A stretch of DNA of 64,000 nucleotides from Diogma glabrata (Eukaryota; Arthropoda; Insecta; Diptera; Cylindrotomidae): assembly GCA_963693315.1 (NCBI GenBank), contig OY856186.1, positions 69,834,019-69,898,018 of the forward strand, given 5' to 3'. Below, one piece after another: positions 23,664 through 36,600 of the stretch. The notes beneath the pieces are model-generated. The model saw only the letters and a program-made list of their open reading frames with translations. It did no database searches and was not told the origin of the DNA. Every line of letters begins with the position of its first letter. Within the stretch, counting starts at the first letter, position 1. A program made the translations under genes and the position numbers.

Positions 23664-24030
23664 AGACCAGGGGACTGATAATTTATCAATTTATCAGTAT
23701 TTCGCTTAAAAATGACAAAATTACGTCTAAAAAAAAATTAACGGATTCTATACCAAGGCAATACATATTCACGACGTATAAAACTACAAAATTACCTGTA
23801 ATTGAAAGACATTTTACGAAAATACTTGCCAAGGGACTGATAATTTGAGACCAGGGGACTGAGAATTTATCAGTATTTCGCTTAAAAATGACAAAATTAC
23901 GTCAAAAAAAAATAAATAGATTCAATCCCAAGGCCCCCTATCCCTATCCAAAGGCAATACATATTCACACCGTATAAAACTACAAAATTACCTGTAGCTA
24001 AAATACTTTTTACGAAAATACTTGCCGACT
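23664..24030. repeat. Tandem duplication, unit about 180-190 bp
   Basis: Two head-to-tail units share GGGGACTGATAATTT or GGGGACTGAGAATTT, then TATCAGTATTTCGCTTAAAA, ATGACAAAATTACGTC, GGCAATACATATTCAC and ACGAAAATACTTGCC. The second unit has an extra CCCCCTATCCCTATCC insertion. The phrase GACTGATAATTTGA recurs at about 26811, beyond the long inverted-repeat element. Confidence 0.8.
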
Positions 24031-24033
24031 GAT

Positions 24034-26428
24034 AACACTAGTTTACAAATTTTGAACTTTTTTTGTCTCCCTGAATAAAACCCAACTTTTCTTATAGATT
24101 TGGACCTCCTGAACACGAATATCATATTCATTTTTTTTTGGTTAGCTCGCTCTTGTTTTTGAGATATTCACGAAAAACCATTTTTTTTGGTGATCAAAAA
24201 TGTTGTTTCGGTTTTTGGGTCTCATATTTTACAAAACCAACTAATTAAAAATATTAATGAAACAAATGCATAGTAAATATACCAACAAACATTTTGAGCT
24301 ATATTTTGTAAAAATCCATTACGGATTCTGGAAGTTACAGTAGAAAAAAGTTGAAAAAATACGAAAAATTCACGTTTTTTTCAAATTTTTCCATTTTCAA
24401 CACCATAAATTTTGAACAAACAAAGACACTAATTTTTTTTAATTTCTTGGAGCCTATAGTAACTTCAATTTTATTTCTTTTAAGCTAAAAGACACGAATA
24501 TTGGTGCAGTTTGCACCAAGTTATTCAAGTTTTCCCAAAGAAAGTCAAAACTCAAAATTTGGAATAAAAATTTAACTTTAAGAATAATTTAAATTCTACA
24601 ACATAATTGATTTATATATAAGTTGTTTTCGTAGCAGATCTAGCTCCTCCCACCTCGGACTTATTTAAGGAGTTGGAAAATATCAGTTAGTTGATTATGA
24701 AATGTCTTTTTTTGACAAAAGTTGTACTTTGTTTGTATATGATTTTTCTCGAAATTGAGATTTTTTTGAGCTCCTCCTACCTTGGACTTATTTTAGGAGT
24801 TGGAAAATATCAGTTAGTTGATTATGAAATGTCTTTTTTGACAAAAGTTGTATTTTATTTGTATATGATTTTTCTAGAAATTGAGATTTTTTTGTGAAGT
24901 TTTTTGACATGATCTAGCTCTTCTCACCTCTGATTTATTTTAAGAGTTGGAAAATATCAGTTTTTTGATTATGAAATATCCTTTTTTGACAAAAGTTGTA
25001 TTTTATTTGTATATAGTTTTTCTCGAAATTGAGATTTTTTTGTGAAGTTTTTGGTCATGATCTAGCTCCTCCCACCTTGGATTTATTTTAGAAGTTGGAA
25101 AATATCAGTTAGTAATGAAGATAGGCAGTTCTTATAAATGGGGTGATTTAGCAGTATGTATTATGTAACTTTCACAAATAAAACAAAATGAGTTTGTGCT
25201 ATTTTTACACTTGAAACTTCTTGACGACGCCATATAAATAAACTTGATTTGACACTTTACTAACAATTTATTTTGCTTTAAAAGGCAGCTATCACTATTG
25301 ATTTATTGATTTTTAAAAACAATGCACTATTTAAAATTTATAATTGTAATATTTTTTCTTTTTTAATTATTATTTTCACTTGAATGTTTGGAATTAAATT
25401 TATCCTCAGAGAGATTATATTTGCAACTAATCATACGACAATTATATACTTTAAAAGAAACCTCTTTAAACTAATTAAACAAAAGTCGAAAAACTATTTA
25501 AAAGGAGAAGTAATAGCTTTCTTAAATTAAACTTAAAATGATCATAAACGTAAGGAGTACCACAAGGTGGGCGGTGATAGAAAAAAATTTACATTATCAA
25601 AAAACAAAATAAAAGAGAAAAAAGAAAAGAAACAAACAGGTATTAATAGACATAAATAGGGGCTTAACTTTATGGTGCTTGAACTAACTTAAATAGTTCT
25701 GATGTTATGATGTTTTGCCTCTACTCACAATTCATTATCTTCTGTTTATATTTTTCTATATACGTCTCATATCGATCCAATTCCCAACTTCGAAAACAAA
25801 AATGGAAATTATACTTTACTATTTTAAAATAATTCTTTACTGATGTTTGAGAACGACTGAACTTATAAAATTATTATTTATGGCACAATAAATTAAGTAA
25901 AAAATTATTTTTTCCAAATTTTGAGTTTTGACTTTCTTTGGAAAAACTTGAATAACTTGGTGCAAACTGCACCAATATTCGTGTCTTTTAGCTTAAAAGA
26001 AATAAAATTGAAGTTACTATAGGCTCCAAGAAATTAAAAAAAATTAGTGTCTTTGTTTGTTCAAAATTTATGGTGTTGAAAATGGAAAAATTTGAAAAAA
26101 ACGTGAATTTGTCGTATTTTTTCAACTTTTTTCTACTGTAACTTCTAGAATACGTAATGGATTTTTACAACATATAGCTCAAAATGTTTGTTGGTATATT
26201 TACTATGTACTTGTTTCATTAATATTTTTAATTTGTTGGTTTTGTAAAATATGAGACCCAAAAACCGAAACAACATTTTTGGTCACCAAAAAAATTGGTT
26301 TTTCGTGAATATCTCAAAAACAAGAGCTAACCAAAAAAAATGAATATGATATTCGTGTGTAGGAGGTCCAAATCTATAAGAAAAGTTGAGTTTTATTTCG
26401 GGAGATTTTTCTTGTAAACTAGTGTAAT
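24034..26428. mobile_element. Foldback element with inverted repeats of about 525 bp
   Basis: The left arm (24034-24565) starts ACACTAGTTTACAA. The right arm (25912-26428) ends with TTGTAAACTAGTGT after a few differing bases. The arms match nearly throughout, including GAATATGATATTCGTG, CTTATAGATTTGGACCTCC and GAAAGTCAAAACTC with their complements. The 1.35 kb spacer holds a four-unit tandem array (24635-25110) and AT-rich sequence. No transposase frame is seen. No clear target duplication was found. Confidence 0.85.
24635..25110. repeat. Four tandem units of about 130-145 bp
   Basis: Each unit contains AGCTCCTCCCACC (with variants), TTATTTTAGGAGTTGGAAAA, TATCAGTTAGTTGATTATG, AAATGTCTTTTTTGACAAAA and TTTTTCTCGAAATTGAGA. 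A decayed single unit is recognisable near 46250-46340. The 68-residue frame read here is a repeat product, not a gene. Confidence 0.8.
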
Positions 26429-27441
26429 TTGACTGGGCAAAACACGATCTTGCAAGTAATGATGACTGTTTTGATTGATAAAACCTCGGACTAAGTAAAA
26501 CACTTGCAATATTATATTTATTGAACTTTAATTAATTCCTGTGACGAGGGATAACTTGATAGAAATATGAATTTCCGATATTTTCAATGTGTTTTGATTG
26601 GGAAGGAGAATGATACCAAATTCGTGAGACAAACTTTAATAGGATATATCTTATATGAAATATAGAGTAATGTTATGATTATTTACACATTATTAAAGCA
26701 TCATTATTCAAAATTATTACTACAGTGTAAATTTGTCTCTACACACTTAGAATCATTGATTATTTAGTTTACCAGCTTTGACTTTCAAGGTGGGACACGC
26801 CAGGCGACTGATAATTTGACGTTTTGAATAATTTTTTTTGTAAGAAATATATTTCGAAACGGGTTGATTTTGGGTGACCTGCTAGACATAGTTAAGGTTT
26901 ACAAATTTCATTTGAAAAAAAAAAAAATTTTTTCATATTAATATATGAATATGCCGAAATAAGCCGAGCCGTCCAAAATTTCCATGTTTGTAGAACTACC
27001 CGTAAGTCGAAAATTGTTGCGTAGATTTCTGTTCTAGATCTTCCTTTGTATAGAATAGATTTTCATAGAAGGAACGAGAAATTATACAGAATTGTATATA
27101 AGGAATTCCTCTTGCAAAATTAAAATTAGTTTTATATTAGACATGCGATGTATAAAGTTATAATTAAAATTGTAATCGTTTAAGTGGAATGTGAAATAAA
27201 TTAACTGTAATGTAAATGAAACGCTGTTTCGTGCATATAAAATCGTGTAAATAGAAGTTATTTTTTAATTTGTTTTGTGAATAAAGTTTTAAGTTGTATT
27301 AAATAGAAACACTTTTTGTATTATTTGGAGGCTGTGAACGGAAGAATATTCTAGATAGGTATATTGTTTGCTGTATTGTTTTGCTGTTGTTGTGGAACAA
27401 TTAAGGTGTTGTACTTAATAAAACCTGGAATTTGTGCTAAT
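26429..27441. other. AT-rich DNA without a supported gene
   Basis: Nothing recognised except the GGCGACTGATAATTTGAC phrase near 26808 that echoes the tandem units at 23.7-24.0 kb. Confidence 0.45.
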
Positions 27442-27834
27442 CGTGTTCGGTACAGACAGATATGTAAAAATAATATTAAACGCACTCGTTTATCATGAAA
27501 AAATCAACATTTTTCCTTTTTTTAAAAGCCAAAATGTTTTGAATTTAGGTGTCTCTAAAACTATTTTATTTTGGCTGTTTACGCTTTTTGTTTTGTTATG
27601 ATTACATTTTTGTGATAACTATTCTTGATAAAATTGGTTTAGTGCTTTCGGGATAAATTTATCGTTTGCGATAAAATTGATTGTAATAAAAGTGAAGTAA
27701 AAAGTTTGACTTATAAATCCATTTTATTTCTTTTGGCTGTTCGCTGCGGTTTGACGTAATATTCAAGTGAAGTTAGTAGCAAACAACCTTGACGTTTTAT
27801 AACGTGATTTTAGCATTTTCCTGTACCGAACACG
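27442..27834. mobile_element. Small MITE-like element (393 bp)
   Basis: The terminal inverted repeats CGTGTTCGGTACAG (27442-27455) and CTGTACCGAACACG (27821-27834) are perfect over 14 bp. The target duplication is unclear (GCTAAT versus GCTCAT). The interior is AT-rich with no ORF. Confidence 0.65.
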
Positions 27835-28985
27835 CTCATTAAGGTTTGGTTATATCAAGTATAATATAATGTTGTTTGTTAAATCAACAATCAACGTCCA
27901 AATATAAAAGTGGTATAGATATTATTTTATTTAATTTATGTATAAAAACTGATATGAATTAAAAATACATAAAATTTCAGTAACAAAAGTTAAGTTAAAT
28001 TTATCGCATAAAAAATTAAATTTTCTTGTATTAAAGTTGACACACTGTAATTTGTAGATTAACTGAAGCGCCATTACAAAATCTGGGAAACTACTTTTAT
28101 AATTTTTGCAGGCAACGTTCGATGTCTATAAAGCACAGGACTATCAAGTTATTATCGTTTTTTTCAGAATCTAAGGTGACCTAAACATAGTAATCTGCCA
28201 TTATCCGGCATCTTCAGATATGATCGGGTTATAACAACTACTCTCAATTATTCTATTATGTCTAATTTATTTTACAATAGTAGATTCGCTTCGCTCGTTC
28301 CGTAAACTTTATCCTCGTGAAGATCATCCTATGCGAATACAAGATGCTATTTTATCTTCGACTGCAAAATATTTCCAATAATTTCCAGCTTGCCTGCTAA
28401 AGTTTTTATCAACCATAAAAAATTACATCATAGAAAAAAAATTTCACTTTTAATTTGATATTTTATATATTGTTCTCATTCTACCTTTTTGATATTACTA
28501 TACCAAAAAATGTTAAGATTTCTTTAGGAGAATATTCAACGAACTATAGAATATTTAACGATCGGTACATTACAACAGTTTAGAGAATGTATAAAATTAC
28601 AATGGAAGACATACATCGTGGATAAATTAGTTACTGGCGTCCTATTACCGAAAATATAAATATCATCAAAATATTGTAAAATTACAAAATATTGTGAAGT
28701 TCGTATTTCTCTGTAACACCACGTAGAATTCTTCACAATATTTTGAACAAATTGCTTTGGTTTACACCTTTGGTGTTACGGAGTATGAAATATTGTTCTG
28801 AAAAATGCCCTTTAGAAACAATAATTCTACTAAAAGAATATAGAACACCTGAATAAACATGAAGGTAACAAAAACAAAATAACACACAACAGGAAATATT
28901 TGTTTATCTAAACGGAATACAAAATAAAAACCCCTTAAAGTAGGTAAATAATCAAATTAGAAAGAATAGATTTCAATAGATCTAA
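27835..28985. other. AT-rich DNA without a supported gene
   Basis: No coding region or RNA gene recognised in either strand. Confidence 0.45.
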
Positions 28986-28989
28986 CACA

Positions 28990-29755
28990 TATGTGTGATC
29001 TTTTGATGATCGTGTTTTTATGTTTTTGTTGTTTTAGGAAGGGTTTCATCCTCGGCCGAAGTAAAGCTGTTATAAGTAAAATTTTCAAGTCGCTTGAGAG
29101 TGGAGCTCGAAAAATTGGTCTTCAAATTAACTACGATAAAACCAAACATCTGAATGTTTCAAGAGAGACTGAGAAGAAAGATTTGATGTGCGGCGATAAA
29201 CGAATTGAGGAAGTTGAATCTTTTAAATATTTGGGATCAATTCTTGACTCAAACAACAGCATACTTACAAATATAAAAGCTCAAATTGCAGGTAATCGAA
29301 CTTTCTACTCAATTAAACCTTTTTTGGATCGGCGTATGTATCAACTAACACCAAACTCCAGTTATACAACACTTTGATTAGACCAGTGGTGATGTATGGA
29401 TTACAAACGTGAACGGCGAACCCTTACACAAAATGACGAATCGCATTTATCTGTATTTGATCGTAAGATCCTACGCTACATTTTTGGTCCACTTAAGACA
29501 GACGATGAAGAGTACAGAACGCGATATAACTTAGAGATCAGAGATATTCTTGAGGGTCCAGATAAAGTAGGTTGTATCCGTTCCAATAGGATTGCTTGGT
29601 TTGAGCATGTTTTACGAGCTGATTCACAGTCTTGAATGATTAAAAAAATATACGTTACTACCCCAAGGAGTGGAGACGGAGGTAATAAACGACCTTAAAA
29701 AAAATCGGCTTCCATGGTAATTATGTCGCTTCTACATGGAGCCTGAACGCAACAA
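28990..29755 (+). pseudogene. RTE-like LINE relic: end of reverse transcriptase and C-terminus
   Basis: Two open pieces in different frames carry the C-terminal part of an RTE-type polyprotein. The first (to 29377) has LGRSKAVISKIFKSLE, IGLQINYDKTKHL and VESFKYLGSILDSNN. The second (29396-29635) has LSVFDRKILRYIFGP, EIRDIL and SNRIAWFEHVLRAD. The frame changes between them near 29395, with a TGA where related proteins have TWT. After a stop at 29635, degenerate matches continue to about 29750. The YADD box and everything upstream are missing. It is a different family member from the element at 53.3-61.5 kb. Confidence 0.8.
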
Positions 29756-30531
29756 AAAAAATTATTTTTTTACATGATATCAAAGTTTTGGATTTTGGCG
29801 ATTCTTTTTTGAAAATTATAGAAAATTATAAAACAAGATTAAAACAATATTTTCTCAAAGTTCACCCTCTATGATCCAATCCCGATTTTTTATTACAAAC
29901 ATCTTTGCACTTTTAATTAAAATATTTTCAGTTTTATAAAAAAGGTGACTTGATAGATATTTCCATTCAATCAGATTAAATTTTTTTAGAATGCTCCCTG
30001 TGAAGGGAGTTGTTGTAGTTACATTCTATAAATTTAACCACATGCAGTTGAATGTCTTAAGAAACTGTGATTTTTTTTATATGCAGATCATAGAGGGCGA
30101 ACTTTGAGAAATACTGTTCAAACTTTAAAAACTATTTTTTAAGGCTTTTGGGGAGGGGTAAAACTAGTCTATTTTTAAATTCTTCGTGTAATTTTCAATA
30201 GTATAAAATCACAACGACTTTTTTGTTATGTTTGTAAATACCTCGTTTTTATAATGAAAATATTGAATTGAAGAAAGTGTTTTTTCAAGTAAAATAATCC
30301 AAGTAGAGCAATGAAATAATAATGCATCCAACAATAATGGTTAAATACAACACGTTGTAACAAGAAAAGTAAATTGAAGTGAATGATACCTTACGAGCTT
30401 CATTCAGCAAATCGGTGTGTTTAGTATTTAATCCCATCACTTTTATAGTTTATAATATCCTCAGACACCATGATAACCATATTCTTTTAAGAATAAACAA
30501 TTATTCTGAATAAATAATAACCTTAATTCAT
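29756..30531. other. AT-rich DNA downstream of the SDR gene
   Basis: No gene recognised. It should contain the 3' UTR and polyadenylation site of the minus-strand SDR gene, but I cannot place the cleavage signal with confidence. Confidence 0.4.
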
Positions 30532-30642
30532 TTATTTAATTTTGTTTTTCTTTATTTCGAGACTTTCCTTTCGCCAAAATTGATGCAATTTATATGCTCC
30601 TATTACCCTAAGCCATTCAGGTCCTAATTTTATAAAGGCATA
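30532..30642 (-). CDS. SDR gene exon 5 (terminal exon, 36 codons + stop)
   Basis: The acceptor reads ATCTTTAG|TATGCC. It encodes FIKLGPEWLRVIG, a basic tail with FWRKES, and the final KKNKIK before TAA. This matches the short C-terminal end of HSDL1/HSD17B12 proteins. Confidence 0.85.
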   Translation of the reverse strand, partial: YAFIKLGPEWLRVIGAYKLHQFWRKESLEIKKNKIK

Positions 30643-33600
30643 CTAAAGATGGAAGACAAAATTTAAAATTAAAACAATCAAATTGTTTGCTGAATTATTT
30701 AACCAACCTGTAAACTATGTGCCCAATAACCTGTTGTCTTATCTGTTTTACCTAATGTAAATACGGCCGATTTTGTATATGAAACAACATCGGGATAGAA
30801 CAATCCGCCCTTCATCACAGTTGATGAATAATCATTCATTTTTGTAATAACATAAAGTGGGGTGACTAACTGAACTGTTATTCCGTATGGGGCATACTCA
30901 TATTGTAATGCTAATGTTAAACTTTTTACAAATACCTTAAACATACATCAATTCTTTAGTTATTTTCCATAAAATTTTTGATTCTTTAGTTTAATGCGTT
31001 ACCTTACTAGCTGCATATAACGCAGCGTATGGTATTGGTTGTAGTTCACTACCAGATGATATATTGACAACAGCACCTTTCCCTCTACTCTTCATATCGT
31101 TGATTAACATTCTAGTCATCATCGTTACTGCTTTGGTGTTTACATTTAGTAAATTCAATAAATCTTGTTCAGAAATATAACCTAATTTATTCGGTTCATC
31201 GTACATTGTCCCAACATTATTCACTAAAAAGATAAACGTTGAGTGTAGATAGATATACCTATTTTAATTCATTCAAATACTCGTTGTGCATAACTATAAT
31301 CAGTTACAGTATCTTTATTAGTCGTCACTTTTTCCACAGTTTCAGCTAAATTGAATCATAAACGAATGCTGGAGTATGAGAACAGTAACAGATAATAAAG
31401 ACAAAATGAAATAAGTTACCATGTTAAATATATAAAACTATTTTATGGAAAGTAACAAACGGAAAGTTGCTAAATTCTTGGAAATCATACAAAGCCTTAT
31501 CTTTCAAGTCTAAATAAAATTCAGGACTGGAAATTATTGTAGTTTCAAATAAACAATTCTGGCATTTTGCGGCAAACTATTTCGTAACATTTTGCTGTTG
31601 TCATGTTGTTTCTTTCGCTTGATTTGCTAATATTTAAATATTTTGAAGTGGCTTGGTCTTAGTGGGACGTGGCGAAAACTATATATTGGATAGGATATAT
31701 ATTAGAACAGGACGAGATGAAAGTTGTTCGTCAAAGCTATAAGAAATAAAAACAATCATATATATTTGTTTAACTTACCTAAAATACCAACAGGAATTCC
31801 TTTTAATTCATTTTCTATATGTTTATATATTTCATTATCCTGACTAAAATCGGCTTGAATCCATTTTGTTTTAACACGATATGTAAATTCAATTTCATTC
31901 GCAGTTTGAATCAATTTATCTTTAGAACGAGCTATTAAAACTACGTTTATATTTTGACTTGCTAAATTTTTGGCATATTCCTTGCCAATTCCATCTGTTG
32001 CTCCGGTGATAACTACAACGAAAGATATTTTTGTTGCCTTCATTATTATTCTATTTTAAATAGTCTTATTTAGTATAATAATATTTTTTCTACATAATTA
32101 ATACTACTATTAATCATAACGGCTAGAAGTTGCTATGAATTGCAACTTTTATGCAACAGTTAAGTTAAAATTTACACAATGGGCATTAGACATTAGAGAT
32201 CATATTGATTAGAGATTAGATATGAGAGATTAGAGATTAGAGATTAGAAATTAGGAATTAGAAATTAGAGATAAGATATTAGAGATAGAAATAGAGATAG
32301 AGAAATTAAAGAGGCATACAAAAGAAGATTCAGATATGTAACGATCGCAATAATCGCGAAACAATAATAAAACCAAATTCATCTTCGTTTTCAATTCAAT
32401 AAAAATGCATTTCATTAGTTTCCGTTCATTCTTACATTAATAATAATTTTAAAATTTTCTAAAACTTAACTGCTAGTTGGATTTTGAACATACTATAAAA
32501 AGCAAACGAACGTACTAAATTTTTATTTCCAATGCTAATGAACAGACGTCGTTGTTAATCATTACTGAATTTTCGGAGATTGCCCGATTTTGTTTTGACA
32601 TCATAAGATGGCAAAATCAAAATCACATTTTGCAATTTCATAATTTAAAAATTATTCATTCCATTTTTGTGATTCAAAAGAAATTGATCAATTGTTTGTT
32701 AGAAAGATTATTCCTATTTTTTATATTATATTTAAACGTGGATTTAATTTAATATAAGTTTGTAATAATTAAATAATATTTTTAAAATTAAAACTAAAAT
32801 ACACAGTTGTAGGTGTTAGCTTCATTATTACTATTAAAATAAACATACATATTTGTTTTTGTTATTGAAATATATTGTGAAATTCTTTTATCAAAATGAA
32901 GACAATGTGTGAATTTCCGAAAATTTCTCGTTCAATGAAAATACGTACTGATTTAGAATTAAAAAATAATCCAGAGGAACGTACAAATATATTATTATGG
33001 CGATCGAAAGAATCAAGAAAAGGGGTTACCTGGAAAGAATTCAAAAAAATGTGTAGGAAAAGACAGTAATCCTTTATCATTGCGTTTGCTGCAAGATTTA
33101 TGGACAGCTACCAGAGATGTTTTAGGAGCGGAAGAAAATTTCGAAATAGTTGATGATGCGGCACTTTTTTTAATAGGATTATTTCTTGACGCTAGTCAAG
33201 GGAATTGAAGAATTAGAACCGGATCATCAATCAACAGGTTATATTTAAGGTATTTATTATAAATATGTAGCTTAATTTTAATTTAAATAGTATTTTTTCC
33301 TGTGATTTGTATTATACAAAATTTAAGAGATTCCCAAGATCAGGATTCGGATGGGGATAAACGGCATCCCGGGTAAATTATATTAGTTACCAAAGGTCCA
33401 ATGGTTATACGTAGCGCCGAACAAAAAGGGACCCGTTAGTTTTTTTTAGATATATATATAAATAATTTGGTGGGAAAATATTTTCCAGTTTGGGCGTTGG
33501 CAAGCCGGTTTTTTTTTGAAAAAACTTTTTTTTGTGGAACATTTTTCATTATTATATTTATATATTCATACATTAATTGATTATTTCAATTTAGATTAAT

Positions 33601-36600
33601 TAATATCTACATATAGTTTAATTTTCGCGTCGGTTTATTTAGCTAAATTTTGTTAAAAAGCTAGAGGAAAAAAATAAAGGTTTAGTTTCTAAGGTGTGTT
33701 CATGTGTATATTTATCATAAGTACTCTAAATTTATATTTTCAAAAATTTAAAGAATTCCGCGTTTCTCTTTGTAAGTTTTAGGATAAACCAGTTGTGGTT
33801 TTTTTTGGTAATAGGGTGGTGGCAACCGGTTTGGGCCATGGTTGTCAATCAGCTTTTTGTTTATCTTGAAATAAACCAGTTATTGGTTTCGTTTTGGTTT
33901 TGATTAGGAAATTATATATTTTGAATTTTGATATTTTTTTAATTTTGGAAAAAAAAACCGTTTTGGGATAGCAATTTTTTTGGAGATCGTTTTTTGTGCT
34001 GTCATCTGCTTTTAGTAATACTAATTGTTTTTTATTTGGAAAAAAGAAAACCGTTTTGGGGAAGCAGTTTTTTTTTGAAATTTTTTTATGCTACCATGTA
34101 CATATTGTACATATAATTGTTTATATATTGTACATATTTTTAGATGATGCAATTAATTTATATATGAAATTAATTGTATGTTTTTTTGATTATGGTTAGA
34201 TTTAGTAAGTGTTTAGTTACCATTTTTAAAATTATTTTTTATTGCGATTAATCTAAAAAATAAGATAAATATAGAAATAATTATTTTTAGCTAACATTTA
34301 TTTTTGTTGTTTGTTTTGAATACAATAAGTAAAGCGGAAAAATTTGACCTAAACAAATATATTAGAGTTAATAACTTGGAAATTAGTAAGCTTGGTTTGA
34401 ATTTAAAATAATCGTAATTTTTTTTTATAATATAAATTACCAATTTATTATCTAGTCTGAAGATTAGATTTAATTAATTTCGTGTAAAACTTTGTTGACA
34501 CATATTATGTATTTCATGTTTCGATTTAGCACTTTTTAAGTGGGAAATTATTTAGATTATGGATAGGTTATATATTATTTAGGTTTATTGATTCACTTTT
34601 CTCAGCGGTAGGCCTAACAAGCCATCCATGGGGCTTATCCCCTTAACATTGATGTCGTTCTTAGATCGCCTATGGCCATCGGGGTTATGCGATCGAAGAA
34701 CATTGGTTTCTTCTCTTCATTCAGCGAGGGAGTTCTCAGGTGCGAGGAGTGGTGTTGCTGTGTTTGTACTTAGGTGCAAACCAGTAGTACCATTCTTTGC
34801 TCAGAGGCTTCTTCGGTGTAATGAAGAGAAGAACCAATTGTACTTTTGCTTTCAGGATCAGAGGCTTCACCTCATACAAATTCAAAAACTTTCCATTTTT
34901 CCACTTAGCTTTTACAATAGAACAATTTTTCATAGAGTTTAGGATTTGAAGTCTGGTGCTCGGGAGCGTTCTACAACTTTCGCATTAGGTTTAGTTGTAA
35001 TTTATTTGTAGGTTAAGCAAGCACAACTGGGTCAGTAGAAATGGACCAAGTGTCTAATCGTGACAGTTGTGATTGTTTTATTAGGTTGGGGAGAATCTGT
35101 TCTGTAGAATCTGGTCGTTAGGGGCTTTTCCAGTAGGTTCTCACATGCATGGTTGGAGTGGGCTCGCGAACGCGATAATTCAAATTTGAACAAAATGGAT
35201 ATTGTAACCATACTTACTTTTTACAATTGTCTCCAGACGATTCTTGATTTTGGGAATCTCTTATATTATTAAATAAAGATAAAATAAATAAAACAAATTT
35301 TTTGAAAATTAATTAAATAAATAATTTTTATTAAATAAATAATTTTTTTTTAAATTTAAGTTAATTTTAGGTAGTTAAATAAAATAAATTTTCTTAATTA
35401 AGCTTTACGTCAAGATATAAATAAATATTTTTTATTTTTTTAAAAATAATAAATCAATATTTCAAAGTTAGGACGGTACATCCAATAAATAAACATCCTT
35501 TCTGAATAATTTTCATTTTTTCAATTTTTTTAAAAATAAATAAATATATCTTAGGGGTGCTATCGTCAATAACTAATTTTAGGTATATATAATTATTTCA
35601 GTATATCTGAAATTAAATAAATAGATTATACTTTTACATATATAATGTTTTAGGAATTTTTGTGAAAGATTCAGCAAAGATTGGCTACGACGGTGGTCCG
35701 TCGGTGTTTTTACAAAAAAATCTTGTATGTTTTCGAATTGGGCGTTCGTTGTTTTTTTTTTCGTTTTTGTGCTTTCATTTTTTTTACATTTACAGTGTAC
35801 TAGCTCCATTTTTTTGTTGAGAATTGGTTTTACTATTGTTGGTGATTGCGAGTCATGATTTTGCGGGTTTTACCATCGAAATCTCTAGCGTCTGTTTCCT
35901 ATATACCAAGCCTAAGTTTTTCAATGTATTTTTTTTATAAAATTAAATTTAGTGTTAGAATTATTAGTTTTCCTAAATTAAACATCTATTCTTAATCATT
36001 AGTTATTATAGTTATAAATTTAATTTTCGGTTTTTAGAATTTAAATAGGTGTTAAATTTAAATTACTATAGTTATTATAATTTTTTTTATTAGTTATTAG
36101 AATTTTTATTATTAGTTTAAGTTTAATAGTGCTTCGGTGTTTTCTGTCATGGAGGGGATGGCGACGTTTTTGTGATTTCAAGAGTAAAAATCTGGGTTTC
36201 TACCTTGAATTCATGGTGTAACGATCGCAATAATCGCGAAACAATAATAAAACCAAATTCATCTTCGTTTTCAATTCAATAAAAATGCATTTCATTAGTT
36301 TCCGTTCATTCTTACATTAATAATAATTTTAAAATTTTCTAAAACTTAACTGCTAGTTGGATTTTGAACATACTATAAAAAGCAAACGAACGTACTAAAT
36401 TTTTATTTCCAATGCTAATGAACAGACGTCGTTGTTAATCATTACTGAATTTTCGGAGATTGCCCGATTTTGTTTTGACATCATAAGATGGCAAAATCAA
36501 AATCACATTTTGCAATTTCATAATTTAAAAATTATTCATTCCATTTTTGTGATTCAAAAGAAATTGATCAATTGTTTGTTAGAAAGATTATTCCTATTTT

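Noticed and set aside
24691..24897. 68-residue repetitive frame
   Set aside because: It spans tandem units of the foldback element; both halves are the same repeat.
32552..32752. 66-residue frame, identical at 36432-36632
   Set aside because: Conserved only because the whole segment is duplicated. It lies in the upstream non-coding part of the ASCC3-like copies and has AT-driven composition.
32862..33080. Minus-strand frame, similar to 36742-36972
   Set aside because: Antisense of the ASCC3-like exon.
34628..34942. 104-residue frame in a GC-richer block
   Set aside because: No recognisable domain; it overlaps stem-loop repeats and a minus-strand frame of similar length.
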